NCBI GenBank assembly: GCA_043812755.1 | Contig: JBDRLV010000049.1 | Span: forward strand, 1-6,975 | Direction: 5' to 3' | Source of the DNA: JBDRLV01 sp043812755 | GTDB lineage: Bacteria > Patescibacteriota > Patescibacteriia > UBA9934 > GWF2-40-263 | DNA length: 6,975 nt | Part shown: in pieces, positions 1-5,430 of the stretch | Numbering within the stretch: the first letter of the stretch is position 1 | How the letters are laid out: every line of letters starts with the position of its first letter | Translations under genes and position numbers: made by a program | The notes under the pieces: model-generated | Database searches by the model: none | What the model was told of the DNA's origin: nothing | The model's input: the letters and a program-made list of their open reading frames with translations, nothing else

Positions 1-700
1 GAATAATAAGAGCTGTAATAATTATGATTAATGATAAAAGAATAATCTCTCTGCCATAATTTGAAATAAAAACAGAAAACCAAAGAACAAAACGCGTTGA
101 CCAAGGAAGTTCAACATCAAGCGATCTAAACATGTTCGTAATATTTGGCAAAATAAAAATCACCAATCCAATCCCAACACCAACAGCGCCTACCAAAACA
201 ATTACTGGATAAATTAATGCTCCAATGAGTTGTTTTTTAAGTTCATTCTGTCGCTCCATGTGCTCTGCAAGATATTCCAAATTTAATTTCAATGTTCCTG
301 AAGATTCTCCTGCACGCACCATGTTCACATAGACTGGTGAAAAAATATATGAAAATTGATCAAACCCTTGTGCTAAAGTCTTGCCCTCTCGAACATATTC
401 AAGAAGGGTTGAAAGAATTTTTTTTATGGATCCTGTTGCCTGCTCAAGCAGTGTATTTAATGCATCATCCATTGGAATTCCTGAACCCAATAAAACTGCT
501 AAGTGCTTGGTGAAAAGCATTTTTTCAGTGCTTGAAAGATTGATTGTCCAACGGGATCCTGTTGTTTGTCTTTTCTTTTTCGTGTTTCCGTGTTTCTCAG
601 TTTCCGCGTTTCTCGGTTTCTCAGTTTTCGTGTTTCCGTGTTTCTCAGTTTCCGTGTTTCTCAGTTTCTCAGTTTCTTTGTTTTTGTATTTTGAAGCCAT
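1..700 (-). CDS. pilC: PilC/GspF-type inner-membrane platform protein of the type IV pilus (partial)
   Basis: This gene is cut by the left edge of the window, so only its first 233 codons are visible. PilC is the polytopic inner-membrane platform on which the PilB ATPase drives pilin assembly. Residues 54-160 form a typical T2SSF domain, with the segments MLFTKHLAVLLGSGIPMDDA (61-80) and GESSGTL (131-137). A first membrane span lies at about 162-184 and a second begins at about 203 and is still running at the edge. The start chosen is the ATG at 700, four bases beyond the pilB stop, which implies translational coupling. Its upstream sequence has only a weak purine stretch (GAAGAA) and no real Shine-Dalgarno site. 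The oddity is residues 10-41, a hydrophilic tail made of four 8-residue repeats of the type TEK-x-x-N-x-(E/K), encoded by an octanucleotide DNA array. No second F domain can be seen because of the cut. Family identity is secure, and pilus versus secretion use is inferred from pilB. Confidence 0.93.
   Translation of the reverse strand, partial: MASKYKNKETEKLRNTETEKHGNTKTEKPRNAETEKHGNTKKKRQTTGSRWTINLSSTEKMLFTKHLAVLLGSGIPMDDALNTLLEQATGSIKKILSTLLEYVREGKTLAQGFDQFSYIFSPVYVNMVRAGESSGTLKLNLEYLAEHMERQNELKKQLIGALIYPVIVLVGAVGVGIGLVIFILPNITNMFRSLDVELPWSTRFVLWFSVFISNYGREIILLSLIIIITALII
575..678 (-). repeat. Octanucleotide tandem array inside the pilC N-terminal coding region
   Basis: Read on the minus strand, this stretch divides cleanly into about 12 consecutive 8-base units plus one decayed unit at the 3' end. 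The units have the form (G/C)(A/G)(G/A)AAAC(T/A), for example GAGAAACT, GAGAAACA, CGGAAACT and CGGAAACA. Three units make 24 bases, hence the 8-residue protein repeat at PilC residues 10-41. There is also a 48-base higher-order period: the 30 bases running down from 654 match the 30 bases running down from 606 exactly. Because 8 is not a multiple of 3, gain or loss of one unit would shift the reading frame. The units are imperfect, which would reduce slippage. Confidence 0.9.
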
Positions 701-704
701 ATTT

Positions 705-2000
705 TTATTCTTCTTGAAATACACGAATAATTTCTTCAAGTGTTGTTTCAAAATTTTTCACTTTTAGTACAGCATCTGTTGCAAGTGGTGTCATGCCATC
801 AGCTAGTGCTTGTGCCCTAATCTGTTCCCTGCTTGGTTTTTTTGAAATGAGTTCTTGCATTGGTGGTGTATTTTCCATTACTTCAAAAATTCCTATTCTG
901 CCTTTATACCCTAATGTGTCACACTTTTCACAACCAACTGCTTTGGCAAGTTCAACTTGCCTTTCTCTTCCAAAAAGCATTTCCAACATTTCAGCACCAA
1001 GCATTTTTTCAGCCTCCTTGCGGGTAAGAGTGTATTTCTTAACACAATCTGGGCAAACTTTTCTCACAAGTCTTTGGGCAATTGCCAAAATAAGTGTTGA
1101 AGCAATTAAAAATGGTTCTGCTCCCAAATCAATAAGTCGAGGAATTGTTGTTGGAGCATCGTTTGTGTGAAGAGTGGAAAAAAGTTTGTGACCAGTCATT
1201 GCAGCATTTACAGCGATCTTTGCTGTTTCAGTATCTCTGATTTCACCTACCATTATTATATCAGGATCTTGTCTCATTAATGAACGAAGCCCATTTGCAA
1301 ATGTAAAATTTTTAGCCTCATTAACCTGGCTTTGGGTAACTCCAGGCATTTCATACTCAACAGGATCTTCAATTGTAGAAATGTTAACTTCTCTTCTATT
1401 TACAACTTCAAGAATTCCGTAAATCGTTGTGGTTTTTCCACTTCCTGTTGGGCCTGTTGAAAGAATCATTCCCCATGAGCGATGAATGGCTCTGTTGACT
1501 TTTTTCAAATCAGATTCAGAAAATCCTAATTGCTCTAAGGATAATTGATGTGAAGCGCTGGAAAGCAAACGCAAAACTGCCTTTTCACCCATGCTACTTG
1601 GTAAAACCGAAGCACGTACATCAACTGTTCCATCATCTGATTGAAATTTAAATCTGCCGTCTTGAGGGATACTGTGTTCATCTGTTCTCATGCGTGTCAT
1701 GATCTTCAATCTTGAAACCAACTGTTCATTTAGCTCATGACTGATTTCAAACTCATCAGTTAAAATCCCATCTTTGCGTAAACGTATAAAGGAAATTTTT
1801 TCCTGCCATGGTTCAAGATGGATATCAGACGCACCTTCTCCATAAGCGTAGATCATCAAATTATCAAATAATTCTTCTGCACCTATGTCTTTGCTTTTTT
1901 CAATCAAATATTCAATGTCTTTTTTTGATCTGCTTTTTACTTTTGCTTTTATTTCAGGAATTTTTTCCTCTTTTGTTTTTACTATAATTTTCTTTTTCAT
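705..2000 (-). CDS. pilB: PilB/GspE-family assembly ATPase
   Basis: This is a 431-residue secretion ATPase that powers pilin extrusion, acting as a cytoplasmic hexamer docked on PilC. The N2 domain is marked by ASDIHLEP (57-64), with IRLRKDG (72-78) and IPQDGRF (111-117). The ATPase core has Walker A GPTGSGKT (183-190), the Asp box STIEDPVEY (208-216), a Walker B-type segment RQDPDIIMVGEIRD (243-256) and the His box TGHKLFSTLHTNDA (269-282). Two CxxC pairs (C316/C319 and C357/C360) form the zinc-binding tetracysteine site typical of PilB/GspE and absent from the retraction ATPase PilT. The protein is shorter than classical PilB (about 560 residues) because it lacks the N-terminal MshEN/N1 domain, having only a lysine-rich leader of about 30 residues. 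It is followed after 4 bases by pilC; no pilT lies between them. The start at 2000 is the only sensible ATG, and no clear Shine-Dalgarno precedes it. Confidence 0.95.
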   Translation of the reverse strand: MKKKIIVKTKEEKIPEIKAKVKSRSKKDIEYLIEKSKDIGAEELFDNLMIYAYGEGASDIHLEPWQEKISFIRLRKDGILTDEFEISHELNEQLVSRLKIMTRMRTDEHSIPQDGRFKFQSDDGTVDVRASVLPSSMGEKAVLRLLSSASHQLSLEQLGFSESDLKKVNRAIHRSWGMILSTGPTGSGKTTTIYGILEVVNRREVNISTIEDPVEYEMPGVTQSQVNEAKNFTFANGLRSLMRQDPDIIMVGEIRDTETAKIAVNAAMTGHKLFSTLHTNDAPTTIPRLIDLGAEPFLIASTLILAIAQRLVRKVCPDCVKKYTLTRKEAEKMLGAEMLEMLFGRERQVELAKAVGCEKCDTLGYKGRIGIFEVMENTPPMQELISKKPSREQIRAQALADGMTPLATDAVLKVKNFETTLEEIIRVFQEE

Positions 2001-2047
2001 ACAAAATAAAATTCAGGTTTTAAAAACCTATAGGATATACACAACTA

Positions 2048-2076
2048 TATATATTTTACCCGTTTTTACGCATCAA
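2048..2076 (-). promoter_or_regulatory. Candidate promoter for pilB-pilC
   Basis: On the minus strand, TTGATG (2076-2071, inside the last codons of pyrD) is followed by a 17-base spacer and TATATA (2053-2048). Each hexamer matches four of six sigma-70 consensus bases and the spacing is ideal. The resulting leader would be about 40 bases and would include a 15-bp palindrome, AGGTTTTTAAAACCT, at 2015-2029. The surrounding sequence is so AT-rich that chance matches are likely; read-through from pyrD is the alternative. Confidence 0.3.
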
Positions 2077-3124
2077 CGCCAATAGCATCTGAAATTTTTG
2101 AATACCCATTGTCTTTAAGCCTTTTAGCAAGTCCTTTATTTATTTCGCCAATCAGCTGTGGGCCTTCATAAATCATGCCTGTAATAAGCTGAATGAGCGA
2201 AGCCCCAGATCTAATGGCACTATATGCATCGTCAGCATTAAAAATCCCACCACATGCAATGAGAATAAATTCATTTCCAAATGCACTTCGCACATGTTTA
2301 AGCTGATTAAAAGCAAGATTGTAAACTGCTTTACCACTTAATCCACCCTGACCAAAATCGTGTTTTTTTGTTAAATTACTGCAAATCACTCCATTGACCT
2401 TATGTTTTTTTGCAACCTCACATAATGCATGTAATTCTCCACGACTTAAATCAGGAGAAAATTTTATAAACATTGGTTTATGATTCCTCACTGCATTTAA
2501 CGCTCCAAGCAACTCATCAAGATCCTGTGGGTTTGTAAACGGCTGACCGCCATATGCATTCGGGCAACTGATATTGATTGTGTCGTAAGATCCAATATCA
2601 CTAAATTCTTTATAGCCCTTTACATAATCATTAATAGCAGCTTGTTTTTCTACTGTGTCTGATGAATTTGTTTTTGCAATACTTATTCCAAGCGGAATTT
2701 CCAATTTTAATTTACGTGTTTTTTCTGCAAGCGCCACGCACCCATCATTTTTCAAACCATAAAACACACGCAAAGATTTAAGTTCAGGGTGGCGCCATAA
2801 TCGTGGCTTTGGATTGCCCTCACACGGCTCCCCTGTTATTGAACCAACCTCTGCAAATCCAAATCCAACATCAGGAAGAATTTGTGTAAGTTGAATATTC
2901 TTATCAAATCCTGCAGCAAGGCCAATTGGATTTTTGAAATGAATTCCAAACAGGTCCTGTTCAAGTACTGAATTCTCGTATTTAAACAATATGCTTATTG
3001 CCTTTTTTCCTGAACTAGTCTGGCCCAATTTTTCACCCATTGCAACCATTTTATCGTGAATGAATTCAGGATCCATTTTAAAATACAAAGGTTTAAGTAG
3101 CTTTTTATATATAATTCCAATCAT
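2066..3124 (-). CDS. pyrD: Dihydroorotate dehydrogenase, class-2-like, with a cysteine catalytic base
   Basis: This FMN enzyme oxidises dihydroorotate to orotate, the fourth step of pyrimidine synthesis. The 352-residue product (counted from 3124) has class 2 hallmarks: an N-terminal membrane-associating helix region (YKKLLKPLYFKMDPEFIH, 6-23), NPIGLAAGFDKN (65-76), a GNPKPRLWRHPE stretch (103-114), LKNDG (124-128), GGLSGKA (260-266), and the FMN phosphate site at ACGGI (290-294) and TG (315-316). Class 2 enzymes pass electrons to quinone at the membrane. At the catalytic-base position it reads NISCPN (C187 in 184-189), where class 2 enzymes normally carry serine and class 1 enzymes carry cysteine. 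The frame stays open upstream to an ATG at 3187, but the family alignment starts near MIGIIYKK and a good promoter lies between the two ATGs, so 3124 is preferred. No Shine-Dalgarno is visible. The gene ends 65 bases before pilB. Function is secure; the electron acceptor is less so. Confidence 0.92.
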   Translation of the reverse strand: MIGIIYKKLLKPLYFKMDPEFIHDKMVAMGEKLGQTSSGKKAISILFKYENSVLEQDLFGIHFKNPIGLAAGFDKNIQLTQILPDVGFGFAEVGSITGEPCEGNPKPRLWRHPELKSLRVFYGLKNDGCVALAEKTRKLKLEIPLGISIAKTNSSDTVEKQAAINDYVKGYKEFSDIGSYDTINISCPNAYGGQPFTNPQDLDELLGALNAVRNHKPMFIKFSPDLSRGELHALCEVAKKHKVNGVICSNLTKKHDFGQGGLSGKAVYNLAFNQLKHVRSAFGNEFILIACGGIFNADDAYSAIRSGASLIQLITGMIYEGPQLIGEINKGLAKRLKDNGYSKISDAIGVDA

Positions 3125-3144
3125 AAAATATGTTTTATTAAAGT

Positions 3145-3172
3145 ATTCTAGCACAAGTGTATAGGAAACCAA
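3145..3172 (-). promoter_or_regulatory. Extended -10 promoter for pyrD
   Basis: On the minus strand, TTGGTT (3172-3167) is separated by 16 bases from TAGAAT (3150-3145). The -10 matches five of six consensus bases and is preceded by TGC, the extended -10 element. A transcript would begin near 3138, giving a leader of roughly 14 bases before the ATG at 3124. This lies downstream of the other in-frame ATG at 3187 and therefore supports the shorter pyrD start. Confidence 0.55.
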
Positions 3173-3260
3173 ATAGAATAATGACACTCCGTGGCTTTGT
3201 GGCTATGATATCTTTTTCTATACAAGCTCAGGGCAACTCTAAGTTTATCAATGGGTTACT

Positions 3261-3290
3261 ATGAGATTCTTCGCTACACTCAGAATAACA
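3261..3290. repeat. Possible copy of a dispersed intergenic repeat
   Basis: The sequence contains ATTCT at 3265-3269 and AGAAT at 3281-3285 as 5-bp inverted arms around the TCGCTACACTC loop. The phrase GATTCTTCGCTACACTCAGA resembles short intergenic repeats I remember from several unrelated bacterial genomes, but this is memory, not a search, and only one copy lies in the window. Confidence 0.25.
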
Positions 3291-3316
3291 AGACAGCATA
3301 AGCGAATTCTCTTCAT

Positions 3317-3337
3317 CCATAGACTAACGCCCATAAT
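3317..3337. repeat. Left copy of a 21-bp direct repeat flanking the palindrome
   Basis: This 21-bp segment, with core CTAACGCCC, recurs exactly 90 bases downstream at 3407-3427 with 18 of 21 bases identical. The three differences (at 3323, 3333 and 3335) are all A-to-G changes. The two copies bracket the perfect palindrome at 3358-3395. Confidence 0.7.
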
Positions 3338-3357
3338 GTTATCAAGGACTAAATAAA

Positions 3358-3395
3358 TGTTGCCAAAAATCCACGATCGTGGATTTTTGGCAACA
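3358..3395. terminator. Perfect 38-bp palindrome, probable bidirectional intrinsic terminator
   Basis: Every base pairs with its partner across the centre CGATCG, giving two 19-base arms with no spacer. The inner part has the layout of a two-way Rho-independent terminator: AAAAA, then ATCCACGATCGTGGAT, then TTTTT, so a U-tract follows the inner hairpin whichever strand is transcribed. It could stop transcripts of the antiporter gene on the minus strand. The outer arms (GTTGCC and GGCAAC) exceed what a terminator needs, so a cruciform-forming element or the remains of a small mobile element is also possible. Confidence 0.55.
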
Positions 3396-3406
3396 GAAAT
3401 GAAACA

Positions 3407-3427
3407 CCATAGGCTAACGCCCGTGAT
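3407..3427. repeat. Right copy of the 21-bp direct repeat
   Basis: This copy matches 3317-3337 at 18 of 21 positions, again around the core CTAACGCCC. It lies 11 bases beyond the palindrome, while the left copy lies 20 bases before it, so the arrangement is not exactly symmetric. Confidence 0.7.
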
Positions 3428-3440
3428 TTTTCAAATGAAG

Positions 3441-3470
3441 GAACAAAAACAAAACCACGCTCATTGAGCG
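3441..3470 (-). terminator. Candidate intrinsic terminator of the antiporter gene
   Basis: On the minus strand, CGCTC-AAT-GAGCG (3470-3458) forms a 5-bp stem with a 3-base loop, then TGG and a T-rich tail interrupted by one G (3454-3444). It begins 21 bases after the antiporter stop codon. The stem is short, so termination may be only partial; the strong palindrome at 3358-3395 could act as backup. Confidence 0.4.
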
Positions 3471-3491
3471 CAGTCTTTAGATTGTATCCTG

Positions 3492-5168
3492 TTATTTTAG
3501 ATCAAGATGCTTTTTAGCTTCTTTACCAAGCTTCCGCCAAGAATCTAATATCACATGTTTGTCTTCAAGAAATTCACTAAACTTTTCTCCACCAAGATAA
3601 GTTGGCATAATTACATAAGTTGCTCCAGCTTGATAACATTGGCGAGCCTCAAGTCTTGTGTGCGCTGAAACAATTATTGTTCCATGATAATTTCTGTGTT
3701 TACAAAATGTTAATATGGCAAGACTGATGGTTATGTTAGGAATTGTTGAAACAAGTAATTTACTTTTGTGTACTTCAAGTTCTGACAAAAAATTTTCATC
3801 CCCTGCGTCACCATAAACAACTGGAATCCCATTTTGTGTTAAATCACTTACAATGTGTGGGTCAAAATCAACAACAGCATAAGGCTCTTTTAATTTTATT
3901 ATTGACTCAAGCAATCGGCTCCCAAGACGATGTGCCCCAAATAAAATAATTTTTGGTTTTTTTGTTTGTTTTACTCTTTCCTTCATGTTCAAATTTTCAG
4001 GTTCTAACCATCTAAATAGGAAACGCAATTTTTCATAAAGATATTGATTGTGCGCAATCAAATAAGAGCTTATTGCAATCGTAATTAATGCTATTGAAGT
4101 TGTAAGAACAAGTACTGAAGTTGGCAAATGCCCAGCCATTACTCCTGCGCCAATAATAATAAAAGAAAATTCTGATACCTGTGCAAGCGCTGTTCCAACC
4201 CTAAAACCAGTTCTTGGATGATAGCCAAGCAAACGCATAATAAGCATTACAATAATTGGTGTACCAACAACAATAAATATTACATACGCAATCATCTGCC
4301 AGAAAATTTCACCAACAACAGAAATGTTTATATGTGTACCTAGAATGATGAAGAAAATTATCAAGAAAAAATCTCGCAAAGGACGAATCCGAGCATTGAT
4401 CTCTTTTTCATAAATAGTTCCTGAAAGCATTATACCGGCTATAAGCGCACCAAATTCAATTCCAAATCCAAAGAAATCAAGAATGCTTGCAACAAGAAAA
4501 CACCATGCAACAGCAAAAATAAATAAAAGTTCTTGAGATCGCGCTGCATAAGCCACAACTGGTGCTACAACATATTTAGCAATTAACCAAAATATTGGAA
4601 TTAATATTGCGCCTTTTACAACTGAATGCAAAAGGATATCAGACATCGGGATCCCTGCCTTAAGCGCACCAAGCCCAAGCAGAAAAATCAAGGCAAGAAA
4701 ATCTTGAACCAAAAGAAAACCAACACTGATTCTTCCATACAAAGAATCAATTTCATCGCGGTCCATTAAAAGTTTCACAACTACAATCGTACTTGAAAGT
4801 GCAAAAGCAGAAGCAATATAAAAACTGACTACTTGATCATAACCTAACATTAAACCCAGGAAAAATCCTAAAATTGTTGTGAAAAGCACTTGCCCCACGC
4901 CAGTTGCAACAGCTGTACCTCCAACGCTTTTTACAATTCTCCAGTTAAGCCCAAGCCCTACTGTAAATAAAAGAAAGGCAACACCAATTTCGCTCATTGC
5001 ATCAAAAAATTCTGAAGATTGTGTATATGCAAAAATTGTCGGACCAACAATAAGCCCGGCTATTAAATAAGCTATGATAAGTGGTTGACGAAGTCGGTAT
5101 ACTAAAAGCGACAGCGCTGCTGCTACAATTAACACTAATCCGATTTCAATAAATAGTTCATCAAACAT
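3492..5168 (-). CDS. CPA2-family cation:proton antiporter with C-terminal TrkA-N/RCK domain (KefB/KefC-like)
   Basis: The 558-residue inner-membrane protein exchanges a monovalent cation (K+ or Na+) for protons. Residues 1-385 are almost entirely hydrophobic helices, about a dozen spans. Recognisable segments are FLLFTVGLGLN (65-75), SSTIVVVKLL (125-134), LVQDFLALIFL (153-163) with D156 as the likely ion-binding aspartate, RPLRDFFLIIFFIILGTHI (262-280) and AQVSEFSFII (329-338). Residues 405-520 form a Rossmann domain: IILFGAHRLG (407-416), VVDFDP (432-437) and VVYGDAGDENFL (450-461), expected to bind a nucleotide and gate the transporter. The usual GxGxxG is GAHRLG, with His at the middle glycine. 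No C-terminal RCK_C domain follows. The single acidic residue in the QD motif is the KefC-like pattern rather than the DD of electrogenic Na+/H+ antiporters, so a K+/H+ role is a reasonable guess, not shown. The ATG at 5168 sits 8 bases after a strong -10. Confidence 0.92.
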   Translation of the reverse strand: MFDELFIEIGLVLIVAAALSLLVYRLRQPLIIAYLIAGLIVGPTIFAYTQSSEFFDAMSEIGVAFLLFTVGLGLNWRIVKSVGGTAVATGVGQVLFTTILGFFLGLMLGYDQVVSFYIASAFALSSTIVVVKLLMDRDEIDSLYGRISVGFLLVQDFLALIFLLGLGALKAGIPMSDILLHSVVKGAILIPIFWLIAKYVVAPVVAYAARSQELLFIFAVAWCFLVASILDFFGFGIEFGALIAGIMLSGTIYEKEINARIRPLRDFFLIIFFIILGTHINISVVGEIFWQMIAYVIFIVVGTPIIVMLIMRLLGYHPRTGFRVGTALAQVSEFSFIIIGAGVMAGHLPTSVLVLTTSIALITIAISSYLIAHNQYLYEKLRFLFRWLEPENLNMKERVKQTKKPKIILFGAHRLGSRLLESIIKLKEPYAVVDFDPHIVSDLTQNGIPVVYGDAGDENFLSELEVHKSKLLVSTIPNITISLAILTFCKHRNYHGTIIVSAHTRLEARQCYQAGATYVIMPTYLGGEKFSEFLEDKHVILDSWRKLGKEAKKHLDLK

Positions 5169-5171
5169 TTG

Positions 5172-5185
5172 ATTATATTATAGCA
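5172..5185 (-). promoter_or_regulatory. Extended -10 promoter of the antiporter gene, likely leaderless
   Basis: On the minus strand, TGC (5185-5183) precedes a perfect TATAAT (5182-5177), which overlaps a second TATAAT (5177-5172). The first -10 ends 8 bases before the ATG at 5168. Initiation at the usual 6-7 bases beyond the -10 would start the RNA at or within a couple of bases of the start codon, leaving no room for a ribosome binding site. The best -35 at 17-base spacing, TTTCTG, is poor, as is common for extended -10 promoters. Confidence 0.6.
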
Positions 5186-5246
5186 GAAAAATACAGGAAC
5201 AGAAATATTTAAAAACAGAGAAACATCATGCAACGCAATTGCGTAG

Positions 5247-5266
5247 GGACGCGATTTATCGCGTCC
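5247..5266. repeat. REP-like 20-bp inverted repeat
   Basis: GGACGCGAT, TT, ATCGCGTCC: two perfect 9-bp arms with a 2-base spacer. It is directly preceded by another palindrome, ACGCAATTGCGT (5233-5244). The motif resembles GC-rich palindromes scattered between genes in cyanobacteria and some other phyla, as I recall it; this is not checked. Confidence 0.6.
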
Positions 5267-5298
5267 GGTGAATCAAGATTTATCGCGTCCGGTGAATC
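5253..5298. repeat. Two tandem copies of a 22-bp sequence at 24-bp period
   Basis: The 22 bases at 5253-5274 recur without mismatch at 5277-5298, separated by AA. The left copy contains the right arm of the adjacent inverted repeat, so the tandem looks like a partial duplication of the REP-like element. The 24-base period keeps a short plus-strand frame open (RFIASGES twice), which I regard as incidental. Confidence 0.85.
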
Positions 5299-5331
5299 GG
5301 ATATATGGCGTTTGATTATTCCGCGCGTTCG

Positions 5332-5378
5332 TGGGGTTCCCGGTGTTTATGGAAATTCAGACAACACCGGGAACCTCA
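5332..5378. repeat. Long hairpin with 16-bp arms
   Basis: Arms 5332-5347 and 5363-5378 pair with a single G-T wobble around a 15-base loop. The 13-base core GGTTCCCGGTGTT has an exact inverted partner. No T-run follows on either strand, so it is not a classical terminator. It may be a terminal-repeat relic of a small element or a structured RNA 3' end beyond the neighbouring terminator. Confidence 0.7.
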
Positions 5379-5408
5379 AAACAAAAAAGAAGCTCTGGAT
5401 GAGCTTCT
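5379..5408 (-). terminator. Intrinsic terminator of the cold-shock-fusion gene
   Basis: On the minus strand AGAAGCTC (5408-5401), loop ATCCA, GAGCTTCT (5395-5388) form a perfect 8-bp stem, running straight into TTTTTGTTTT (5387-5378). The hairpin starts 22 bases after the TAG stop at 5431. The geometry is that of a Rho-independent terminator. Confidence 0.8.
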
Positions 5409-5430
5409 CAAGATTATTCAAAAGTGCATA

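Larger units (their letters stand above)
3125..3491. other. Gene-free, repeat-bearing gap between the antiporter gene and pyrD
   Basis: No credible coding sequence was found in these 367 bases. The gap holds, from left to right, the pyrD promoter, a GTGGCT doublet (near 3190-3202), a stretch resembling dispersed intergenic repeats (3261-3290), two diverged direct repeats (3317-3337 and 3407-3427), a perfect 38-bp palindrome between them (3358-3395), and a terminator-like hairpin just after the antiporter stop (3441-3470). The density of repeats in a compact genome suggests insertion or decay of small non-coding elements. Confidence 0.7.

Noticed and set aside
381..767. 128-codon plus-strand frame with a Ser/Phe/Val-rich repeat tail
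   Set aside because: It is antisense to pilC and the end of pilB; its repetitive tail is the complement of the octamer array.
2015..2029. 15-bp palindrome AGGTTTTAAAAACCT upstream of pilB as an operator
   Set aside because: It is short and made largely of A/T in an AT-rich leader; chance is a sufficient explanation without a second copy or a known regulator.
3125..3187. Longer pyrD start at the ATG at 3187, adding 21 residues
   Set aside because: A good extended -10 promoter lies inside this extension, and PyrD homology begins at about the ATG at 3124. The extra residues look like translated intergenic DNA.
5253..5298. CRISPR-like repeat pair
   Set aside because: Only two copies are present, separated by two bases rather than a spacer, with no cas gene nearby.
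5332..5378. Hairpin as a Rho-independent terminator
   Set aside because: The stem is strong but neither strand has a T-run after it; the neighbouring hairpin at 5388-5408 with its T-tract fits that role better.
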